A stretch of DNA of 5,824 nucleotides from Myxococcales bacterium (GTDB lineage: Bacteria; Myxococcota; Polyangia; Fen-1088): NCBI GenBank assembly GCA_003159055.1, contig PMLH01000637.1:1-5824 (forward strand), read 5' to 3'. A program made the position numbers and the translations under genes. Positions within the stretch are counted from its first letter, which is position 1. The number at the start of each line of letters is the position of its first letter. Shown piece after piece: positions 1 through 5,824 of this stretch. The notes beneath the pieces are model-generated. The model was not told where the DNA came from, did not search any database, and saw only the letters and a program-made list of their open reading frames with translations.

Positions 1-1878
1 ATCGAGATCGGCCTGCACACCGAGGATAACGAGCACGTCGACGCGTATCTCAAGCGACTCGAGAACATTCCGCCCGCTCAGCTCGAACCCTCGGTACCCT
101 ACGTGCGCGGCAAGTTCGCGTACTTCCGCGGCCGGCCCGACGAGGCGCTGGCGATCTTCTCCTACATCCCGCCCACCAGCCCCTACTTTCTGCAGGCGCA
201 CTATTTCGCAGCGACGGTGCAGGTGCAAAAGGGCGACCTTCTGGCCGCCCTGTCCGGCTTCGATGCTGTGACGCGGCTTCCGGCGCGAACGGATACCGAG
301 AGGGAAATCCAAGAGCTCGCCCGCCTGGCCATCGGACGTCTGCACTACGAGCGCGGCCAGTTCGAGCTGGCTCGCGATGTCTACAACCGCATTCCGCGGG
401 AGTCGCCGCACTTCGAGGAGGCCATGAGCGAGATGTCGTGGACCTCGATCAAGGCCAAGGACTACAAGTCCGCCTACCGGGCGCTGGACCTGATGTTGCT
501 GCAAAACCCGGATAGCCCGCAGGCTCCTGAGCTGCGCCTGCTGATGGGCAATCTGCACGTCCGTCTGGGAAATTTCGCGCTGGCCAATGACTCGTTCATG
601 CTGGCCCGCGATCAGTTCGATCCGGTGCAGAGGCAACTGCGCGAAACCCTGGCCAAGTGCCAAGCCGATCCAAGGTACTTCGATTCGCTGGTCGGGAAGG
701 GCATGGAGAAATTCGACATCTCCGTCCTCATTCCGAAGATCGCTGTCAAGTGGGTGAAGGCCGATCCGGAAGTCGCCCGCGTGGTCGCGTTGACGGAGGA
801 CGTGGGCGAGCTTCAGCGCGGCATCAAGGATTCCGAGCAGACGCTGAGCCGCCTGGAAATGGCTGTCGGCGGGCAGTTGAAGGTTGGCATCTTTCCCGAC
901 CTCGCCGTGATTCGTACCCGCACCTCCGAAGTCCTGAACCAACTGGTCGAGATTCGGCGGCGCTTCGTGGACAAGATGCGCGTCCTCACGGCTGGCTCGC
1001 TGGCGGGCGACGAAAAGGCGCGCCTCGAACAAATCGCCGTCGAGCGAATGACCGCCGAAAAGGAGCTCGAAAATCTGCCGATGACCGCGACGGGGTTGCA
1101 GGACCGGGAAAAGAAGTCACGCGCCGCCCTGGATGCTCTCGACGGACAAGCGTCCGAGCTGAACGTGCTGGTGCAGGGCATGGAAGCCGAGCTGGTGGCC
1201 ATCGAGCAGTACTTCATCCGTTCGCGTGCCGACCAGAAAATCAAACCCAAGGATCTGGTTCAGCCGGTTGCGGGCATGCGCGAAGCCATCACCGAGCTGC
1301 GCAGCAGCAACGACCGCATCCGCAACAACATCTCGGAAGCGGCACGCGAAGCGCAAGTGGCGGTGGCGACCGGCGATTCAGAGCGCGGGGCGATCGCGGT
1401 GCTGATCGACAGCCAAAGGAAGGAGCGCGGCCTTTTCCAGTCCGTGCGTCCGCGTCTGTCGGCTGGCGCGCAGCGGGACTTCGACTCTACGGCGGCCATC
1501 CTAGAAAGGGCCGACGCCGTGCAGGCCCAGCTGGCGCAGGTCGACAGCAGGATCGACGGAGTGGCACAGCGGCGGTTGGGCGAGCTCAAAAATCAGCTTG
1601 CGGCCGAAAAGCGCGAGCTTGCGGCCGCAAACGCGAAGCTTGGCGGGATCGTGGCCGAATCGCAGAACCTGGGCGGTGGCCTGGCGTTCGCCATGTTGTC
1701 GAAAGTCACCGACCGCTTCTACGATTTGCTTGTGCAGTCCGACGTCGGATTGGTCGACGTGGCCTGGGGCCTCAAGGACGAGCGGACTTCGACGGTGTCG
1801 AAGCTCATCAACCAGCAGAAGCTCGAGCTGAAGACCGTCGAGGAGGACTTCCGCACCTTGATCGAGGAGGAGAAATAG
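1..1878 (+). CDS. gltC: GltC/NfsC-like periplasmic TPR and coiled-coil protein (5' partial)
   Basis: The reading frame is open from base 1 to a TAG at 1876-1878, giving 625 visible codons. The real start lies upstream, because helical TPR-like sequence continues above the first in-frame GTG at 103. Numbering from base 1, about five TPR-like helix pairs fill residues 34-206 (for example YERGQFELARDVYNRIP near 116-132 and LGNFALANDSF near 189-199). Residues 263-547 are charged, Ala/Leu/Glu/Arg-rich helices predicted to form coiled coils, ending in a leucine heptad at L526, L533, L540 and L547. The C-terminal block (about 565-625, with SDVGLVDVAWGLKDE followed by an acidic helix) matches my memory of the GltC family ending. 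GltC is a periplasmic partner of the outer-membrane proteins GltA and GltB in the Myxococcus gliding complex; NfsC is the spore-coat counterpart. Position directly before a GltD-like gene supports the call. Export is inferred, since the N-terminus is missing. Only one cysteine (C220) is visible. A generic TPR protein is the alternative. Confidence 0.62.
   Translation: MEIGLHTEDNEHVDAYLKRLENIPPAQLEPSVPYVRGKFAYFRGRPDEALAIFSYIPPTSPYFLQAHYFAATVQVQKGDLLAALSGFDAVTRLPARTDTEREIQELARLAIGRLHYERGQFELARDVYNRIPRESPHFEEAMSEMSWTSIKAKDYKSAYRALDLMLLQNPDSPQAPELRLLMGNLHVRLGNFALANDSFMLARDQFDPVQRQLRETLAKCQADPRYFDSLVGKGMEKFDISVLIPKIAVKWVKADPEVARVVALTEDVGELQRGIKDSEQTLSRLEMAVGGQLKVGIFPDLAVIRTRTSEVLNQLVEIRRRFVDKMRVLTAGSLAGDEKARLEQIAVERMTAEKELENLPMTATGLQDREKKSRAALDALDGQASELNVLVQGMEAELVAIEQYFIRSRADQKIKPKDLVQPVAGMREAITELRSSNDRIRNNISEAAREAQVAVATGDSERGAIAVLIDSQRKERGLFQSVRPRLSAGAQRDFDSTAAILERADAVQAQLAQVDSRIDGVAQRRLGELKNQLAAEKRELAAANAKLGGIVAESQNLGGGLAFAMLSKVTDRFYDLLVQSDVGLVDVAWGLKDERTSTVSKLINQQKLELKTVEEDFRTLIEEEK
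1600..1641 (+). repeat. Tandem 21-bp repeat encoding two coiled-coil heptads
   Basis: Two adjacent 21-base units (1600-1620 and 1621-1641) match at 15 of 21 positions by hand alignment. Each encodes one seven-residue heptad, AAEKREL then AAANAKL, inside the coiled coil of the first gene. Leucines fall every seven residues at 526, 533, 540 and 547. This looks like an in-frame heptad duplication, though convergent Ala/Leu coiled-coil composition could give the same picture. Confidence 0.5.
1865..1870 (+). promoter_or_regulatory. Shine-Dalgarno sequence for the GltD-like gene
   Basis: A full AGGAGG lies 8 bases before the GTG at 1879. It is formed by the Glu codons at the acidic C-terminus of the upstream gene (IEEEK-stop). 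It decides the start: the in-frame ATG at 1897 is 26 bases away and has no good ribosome binding site of its own. Confidence 0.8.
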
Positions 1879-4800
1879 GTGGCCCGGGCTGGCGGCATGA
1901 CGACGGGGCGTTCTGCGGTTGGACGCACGCTGCTTTTTTGCGCCCTCTTGGCGCCATGTCTTGCGCAGGCGGCGCCCGCGAGAACGGCGCCTGTCGACCC
2001 GAAGCTGGTCGACGAGATGGCGGCCGATCTCGTCCGCTACGCCGACGAGGTGCGCGGGTTTCGCAAGGCCGCGGCGGGCATCATCCACCGGACCTACGTC
2101 GAGAAGATCAAGGGCATCCACGACAAGTACGAGCCGCAGATCACCTTCAACGAGAAGGAAGAAAAGCAGCGTCGGATGGACGCCATCGCGGTGCTGGAAG
2201 GGTTCTTGCGCAAGTATCCGGCGGACAAGAAGTGGACGCCGGACGTGATGTTCCGCCTGGCCGAGCTGTACTACGAGAAATCGGCCGATGAGTTCCTGAT
2301 CGCGCAGGAGGACTACCAGAAGGCGCTCGATTCAGCGAACCCGCCCACGGGTCAGGCGCCCAAGGCCGACTACAGTCAGACCGTCGGGCTCTACCGTCGA
2401 CTCTTGGTCGAGTTTCCGAACTACCGCTTGCTCGACGCCACCTACTACTTGCTCGGCTTCTGCTTGGGCGAAATGGGGCAGGATCCCGAGGCGCGGCAGG
2501 CGCTCTTGGCGCTCGTGTGCGCCAACCAATACAAGCCGCTCGATCCGCCCAGCAAGGTGACCGTGTCGACTGGCGTCAACAAGGCGCCCGCGGTCGACTA
2601 CTACAAGGATTGCACGCCGATCAAGAAGGACTCGAAGTTCCTGCCCGAGGCATGGACCCGCGTCGGCGAAATGCACTTCGATGCCGTCGAGCTGGCGTAC
2701 GCCATCTCGGCGTATGGACGCGTCCTGCAGTTCAAAGATTCGTCGTACTACGACAAGGCCATCTACAAGTTGGCGTGGTCGTACTACCGGGACAACCGTT
2801 TCATCGACGCGATTCGCGAGTTCGATGGCTTGGTCAAGTGGGCCGACAGCAAGAAGGCGGCCGGCGACAAGTTCGGTTCGGACCTGCGACCGGAAGCCGT
2901 GCAGTATCTCGGCATCAGCTTCTCCGAGCCTGACTGGGACGGCGATACGATTCCCGATCCGGAAACCGGGCTGCAGCGTGCGCAGGCGTTCTATCGAGCC
3001 CGCGAGACCGAGCCGCACGTCAAAGAGGTCTTCCAGCGCTTGGGCGACATCTACTTCGACTCGACCAAGTATGCGGAAGCCATCGCGGTCTACAAGTACA
3101 TCCTGCAGATGTGGCCGTACTTCGGCGACGCGCCCAAGTTGCAGGAGAAGATCGTCAAGGCGTTCGAGCGCGATCGCAACCTGATTGCCGCCGCGAAAGA
3201 GCGCGAGACCCTGGGGCGCACCTACAGCAAGGGCAGCGACTGGTACAAACAGAACATCAACAACCCGGAAGCCCTCGCGGTCGCCGCGCAGCTTGCGGAG
3301 GATGCCCTCCTGACGGCCGCGACCAACGTGCACGCGGCCGCACAGGTGTGCCGAGCGAAGTGGCAGCAAGACACCGCGGACACCGCCAAGCAGGCGGAAT
3401 GTCAGGCCACCTACCGCACCGCTGCCGAGCTTTACGAGAAGTACCTCGGCGCGTACCCAAATTCCAAGCGCGCCTACGAATTCTCGGCCTTCTACGCCGA
3501 CGCGCTCTACTACGGCGGCAAGGTCATGGAATCGATTCCGGCGTACATCGTGGTTCGCGATTCCAACGTCGACAACAAGTACCAGAAGGACGCCGCCCTT
3601 CAGGTCATCAAGGCGCACGAAGAAATCATCGATCGGCTCAAGAAGGAGAGGCGCATCGAGGATCCGCCCATCCCCGACGAGAAGAACACCAAGCCGCCGG
3701 TGGCGGCGCTGCCGATGCACGAGCTGTACAAGACGTACATGCAGGCGCTCGACTGGTACGTGGCCAATCTGCCCGACGAGCGCGTGCCCGATCTGCGCTA
3801 CGCCTCGGCCGTCATCTTGCTCAAGCATCGCCAATGGCCCGAGGCGCGCGCCCGCCTGGCGGAAATCTCGGATGCGTATTGCGCAACCAAGCCCGAGATT
3901 GGGTTCAAGGCGTACGACGCGATCCTGACCACCTTCTTCATCGACTTCAACATCGACAACGAAGAGGCGAAGGACTGCGCCTTGGGGCGCCTGCTGCAAG
4001 TGGTGGAGAAGTTCGGTGATTCGCCCTGCAGCAAGGCCCCGCAAGCCAAGCCATACCTGGCCCGCATCCAGGACATCAAGGCCTCGGTCAAGACCACGGT
4101 CATCAAGAAGCGCCTCGATATCGCCCTTGAGAACGAAGAGAAGGGGACCAGCAGGCAGCTCGTTCAGTGCCGCGAAGGCGCGGGCGGTATCGCGGTGGTC
4201 ACTGGGACCGCCACCACCGCGGACGTCGCGGGCGGCACGGGCAAAGCCGGCGTAGCCGCCGCGGCTGGCGGGCAGGCGCGCAGCAAGACCGGCACCGATC
4301 TCGACGAAGGCCTGGCCCTCGACCTGATGGACCTCATCGCCGCCAATCCCAAGGATCAGGACGCGCCGTCGAACCTCAACAACGCGTGCGTGATCTACGA
4401 AAAGATCTTCAAGTACGGCGAGGCGACCAAGTGCTACGAGCGACTGTCGCGCGACTACCCCGACACACCCTTGGCCAAGGACGCGGTCTGGAATTCCGCG
4501 CGCAACCAGTACCGTTTCTTCGAATTCGAAAAGGCCGTGGGTGGCTACCTCAAGGTCGCGACCGATCCGAAGTTCGCGAGCTACGAGCACCGCAAGGAGG
4601 CGCTCGGCATCGCGGCCCAGCTGCTCGACAACGACCAGCAGTATCCGCGCGCTGCCGAGCTCTACAAGAAGTACGCTGACAACATCGCCGACAAGCCGTC
4701 CGATTCCGCCCAGGCGTACAGCTTCGCCTGCACCGCCTACGAGAAGGCGATGGATGCGGCGAAGCAGATGTCGTGTTTGCGAGAGCTCATCAAGCGCTAC

Positions 4801-5493
4801 GGCAAGCAGTTCGCCGCGGGCGAGTACGTCGTGAAAGCCTACCTGCAGCTCGCTACCCTGGCCGAACAAGGCCGCGACAAGAAGGGCGTGCTGGCTGCGT
4901 ACAAGCAGGTTCGCGAGGAGTTTCTCTCGCGTCGCTTGCCGCCTGCTACGCCGGCCGCCGCCGCTGCGGCCAAGGCTGACTACCTGATCCTGGAAGAGAA
5001 GTTCAAGGCGTTCCAGGCCAAAGCCCTGCGCTTCACCAGCGACCCCAAGCAGGTGCGCAAGGTCTTCGATTCGTTCACGGAAGAAGCCAAGCAGCTGCAA
5101 GAGGAATACGCGAAGATCTGGGACTACAAGGACGCGAACTGGACCCTCGCCTCGTTCCTCCGTCGCGGCGACATCTTCTTCGAGTTCGCGCAGAAGCTGA
5201 TCAAGGCGGCCGACAATCCGCCCGATGAAGTCAAGCACTTGTCGAAGAAGGCCTGCAAGGTCGATCCCAGTCTGTGCGGCGTCGCCGAAACCGAATACAA
5301 GGACGCCATCTACCAGTTCGTCACGCCGGTCGAAGACGAGGCCAAGCGCCAGTGGAAGGCAACCCTCGACCGTGCGTCGGATTTGGGCGTGACCAACGAC
5401 TACGTGAAGAAGGCACGGGAGAATCTGTCGAAGTACCTGCCCGACGAATTCCCCTTCGTCAAAGACGAACGCATCGGAGTGGAGATGCCATGA
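1879..5493 (+). CDS. gltD: GltD (AgmU)/NfsD-like giant periplasmic TPR protein
   Basis: This is a complete 1204-residue protein. The GTG start directly follows the upstream TAG and has AGGAGG at ideal spacing. Residues 1-31 form a Sec signal peptide: Arg-containing n-region, hydrophobic core from L18 to L28, and cleavage likely after AQA (29-31). The Pro before C27 argues against a lipobox. The mature chain is mostly TPR-like helix pairs, clearest around 120-213, 256-323, 379-449, 510-560, 613-668, 830-897 and 903-1015. Between them lie a DxDGDxxxD loop (352-360), a Pro-rich charged loop (about 590-612), a Gly/Ala/Thr linker (767-806) and an Ala/Pro stretch (1021-1032). Residues 1050-1204 form a non-TPR helical domain (DANWTLASFLRRGDIFFEFA at 1085-1104, then VTPVEDEAKRQW near 1148) of the kind I associate with GltD/NfsD. 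GltD is a periplasmic scaffold of the Myxococcus gliding machinery; NfsD is its sporulation paralogue. Neighbouring C-like and E-like genes support the call. The family is more certain than the process served. Fifteen cysteines remain after signal removal. Confidence 0.72.
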   Translation: MARAGGMTTGRSAVGRTLLFCALLAPCLAQAAPARTAPVDPKLVDEMAADLVRYADEVRGFRKAAAGIIHRTYVEKIKGIHDKYEPQITFNEKEEKQRRMDAIAVLEGFLRKYPADKKWTPDVMFRLAELYYEKSADEFLIAQEDYQKALDSANPPTGQAPKADYSQTVGLYRRLLVEFPNYRLLDATYYLLGFCLGEMGQDPEARQALLALVCANQYKPLDPPSKVTVSTGVNKAPAVDYYKDCTPIKKDSKFLPEAWTRVGEMHFDAVELAYAISAYGRVLQFKDSSYYDKAIYKLAWSYYRDNRFIDAIREFDGLVKWADSKKAAGDKFGSDLRPEAVQYLGISFSEPDWDGDTIPDPETGLQRAQAFYRARETEPHVKEVFQRLGDIYFDSTKYAEAIAVYKYILQMWPYFGDAPKLQEKIVKAFERDRNLIAAAKERETLGRTYSKGSDWYKQNINNPEALAVAAQLAEDALLTAATNVHAAAQVCRAKWQQDTADTAKQAECQATYRTAAELYEKYLGAYPNSKRAYEFSAFYADALYYGGKVMESIPAYIVVRDSNVDNKYQKDAALQVIKAHEEIIDRLKKERRIEDPPIPDEKNTKPPVAALPMHELYKTYMQALDWYVANLPDERVPDLRYASAVILLKHRQWPEARARLAEISDAYCATKPEIGFKAYDAILTTFFIDFNIDNEEAKDCALGRLLQVVEKFGDSPCSKAPQAKPYLARIQDIKASVKTTVIKKRLDIALENEEKGTSRQLVQCREGAGGIAVVTGTATTADVAGGTGKAGVAAAAGGQARSKTGTDLDEGLALDLMDLIAANPKDQDAPSNLNNACVIYEKIFKYGEATKCYERLSRDYPDTPLAKDAVWNSARNQYRFFEFEKAVGGYLKVATDPKFASYEHRKEALGIAAQLLDNDQQYPRAAELYKKYADNIADKPSDSAQAYSFACTAYEKAMDAAKQMSCLRELIKRYGKQFAAGEYVVKAYLQLATLAEQGRDKKGVLAAYKQVREEFLSRRLPPATPAAAAAAKADYLILEEKFKAFQAKALRFTSDPKQVRKVFDSFTEEAKQLQEEYAKIWDYKDANWTLASFLRRGDIFFEFAQKLIKAADNPPDEVKHLSKKACKVDPSLCGVAETEYKDAIYQFVTPVEDEAKRQWKATLDRASDLGVTNDYVKKARENLSKYLPDEFPFVKDERIGVEMP
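2932..2958 (+). other. Calcium-loop-like DxDGDxxxD motif in the GltD-like protein
   Basis: Residues 352-360 read DWDGDTIPD, with acidic side chains at 352, 354, 356 and 360 and Gly at 355. This matches the DxDGDxxxD pattern of thrombospondin type-3-like calcium loops common in bacterial envelope proteins. It sits between two TPR blocks as a single copy, whereas such loops usually come in tandem. Metal binding is inference. Confidence 0.45.
4177..4296 (+). other. Gly/Ala/Thr-rich low-complexity linker within the GltD-like protein
   Basis: Residues 767-806 are almost entirely Gly, Ala, Thr and Val with few charges. They stand out sharply from the charged helical TPR sequence on both sides. The segment probably forms a flexible linker splitting the mature protein into an N-terminal part of about 730 residues and a C-terminal part of about 400. 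The frame is uninterrupted across it, so it is not a frameshift artefact. Confidence 0.6.
5481..5484 (+). promoter_or_regulatory. Shine-Dalgarno sequence for the GltE-like gene
   Basis: GGAG lies 5 bases before the ATG at 5490, inside the last codons of the GltD-like gene; a second GGAG is at 5476-5479. It favours the ATG overlapping the upstream stop (ATGA, 5490-5493) over the ATGs at 5499, 5502 and 5505, which are in the same frame and cannot be fully excluded. Confidence 0.65.
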
Positions 5494-5824
5494 CGCCGAT
5501 GATGATGCGGACGACGAAGCCGACGTCGCGGACAAGGCCGTTTTCACTGCTGGCACTGCTGCTGGGCGGGTGCTTGGCTTGGTCATCTATATCCTTTGCC
5601 GCGGCAGCGCCCGCGGCGGCGCCCACGGCGGCAGCCCCTGGCGTGCACAAGCGGCGCGAGCCCCCGCCAGCCGTGATTCCGACCCAGGAAGTGCAGGCAG
5701 CGCAGAAGCTCTACGATTCGCGCAACTACCAGGGTGCTGTGGTGCAAGCCAAGGCGGCGCTCAACAAGAACGAACGCTACACCCCGGCCATGCTGGTCAT
5801 GGCCAAGGCCTATTTCAAGCTGGG
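5490..5824 (+). CDS. gltE: GltE (AglT)/NfsE-like TPR lipoprotein (3' partial)
   Basis: The first 111 codons are visible and the frame is open to the window end. Translation starts at an ATG overlapping the upstream TGA by four bases. The N-terminus has basic residues (R7, K10, R14, R16), a hydrophobic core (residues 18-27) and a lipobox LGGC with the candidate lipidated cysteine at C28. Leu at +2 and Ala at +3 are compatible with outer-membrane sorting. An Ala/Pro-rich tether (37-61) follows, then a TPR unit at about 67-98 (AAQKLYDSRNYQGAVVQAKA at 70-89) and the first helix of a second (AMLVMAKAYFKLG). GltE/AglT is an outer-membrane TPR lipoprotein of the Myxococcus gliding complex, encoded next to GltD; NfsE is the sporulation paralogue. 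The fit of lipobox, TPR and position is good, but only the N-terminus is seen. Signal peptidase I cleavage near SFA (35-37) is an alternative, giving a soluble periplasmic protein. Confidence 0.66.
   Translation, partial: MTPMMMRTTKPTSRTRPFSLLALLLGGCLAWSSISFAAAAPAAAPTAAAPGVHKRREPPPAVIPTQEVQAAQKLYDSRNYQGAVVQAKAALNKNERYTPAMLVMAKAYFKL

Noticed and set aside
103..105. GTG at 103 as the true start of the first gene
   Set aside because: The 34 codons before it are open and read as TPR-like helix, there is no Shine-Dalgarno sequence in front, and starting here would cut into a TPR and remove any export signal.
1619..1630. Perfect 12-base palindrome centred on GCGGCCGC
   Set aside because: It lies within Leu-Ala-Ala-Ala codons of the coiled coil and follows from GC-rich alanine codon use; nothing nearby suggests an operator or recombination site.
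1936..1961. Cysteines 21 and 27 in the GltD-like signal peptide as a lipoprotein site
   Set aside because: The residues before them (Phe at -1 of C21, Pro at -1 of C27) do not fit a lipobox, whereas AQA at 29-31 is a good signal peptidase I site.
1501..2121. Minus-strand open frame of 206 codons
   Set aside because: Compositionally biased (His/Arg/Leu) and opposite two supported genes, with no ribosome binding site or domain; treated as a shadow.
657..2291. A 544-codon + strand open frame overlapping the first two genes
   Set aside because: The translation is extremely Arg/Gly/Ala-rich without domains and runs across the junction of two well-supported genes; typical GC-rich shadow.
2332..5586. 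A 1084-codon open frame on the minus strand opposite the GltD-like gene
   Set aside because: Its codons are exactly back-to-back with those of the + strand gene, so it stays open because that gene uses no TTA, CTA or TCA codons after residue 152. Its product is a Val/Leu/Arg/Gly-rich sequence with no recognisable domain or signal. The + strand frame has a signal peptide, TPRs and a ribosome binding site.

Overview
The window is GC-rich (low to mid 60s percent by eye), coding throughout and read entirely on the + strand. It holds three co-directional genes packed with no intergenic space: a 5'-truncated gene (1-1878), a complete 1204-codon gene (1879-5493) and a 3'-truncated gene (5490-5824). 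All three are tetratricopeptide-repeat (TPR) proteins. The second and third carry export signals, so the products are expected in the periplasm or at the inner face of the outer membrane. Base composition, GTG start use, long helical-repeat periplasmic proteins and the gene set itself point to a member of the Myxococcota (former Deltaproteobacteria).

Layout: (1) 1-1878 is a TPR plus coiled-coil protein resembling GltC (or its sporulation paralogue NfsC). (2) 1879-5493 is a very large secreted TPR protein resembling GltD/AgmU (or NfsD), with a signal peptide, several TPR blocks, a DxDGDxxxD calcium-loop-like insertion, a Gly/Ala/Thr linker and a non-TPR helical C-terminal domain. (3) 5490-5824 is the N-terminus of a TPR protein with a probable lipobox, resembling the outer-membrane lipoprotein GltE/AglT (or NfsE). 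The junctions are TAG immediately followed by GTG, and an ATGA overlap, each with a Shine-Dalgarno sequence inside the preceding gene. The three are therefore almost certainly one translationally coupled operon. No promoter, terminator, RNA gene, mobile element or CRISPR array is visible.

In Myxococcus xanthus, Glt proteins build the periplasmic and outer-membrane part of the gliding machine powered by the AglRQS motor. The paralogous Nfs proteins use the same motor type to move spore-coat polysaccharide. As I recall, the M. xanthus gliding genes are split (gltABC apart from gltDE...), whereas nfsA-H is one run. The C-D-E adjacency here therefore looks Nfs-like or ancestral, and whether this copy serves gliding, sporulation or another envelope task cannot be decided from the window. 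Assignments rest on remembered family features and synteny, not on a database search.
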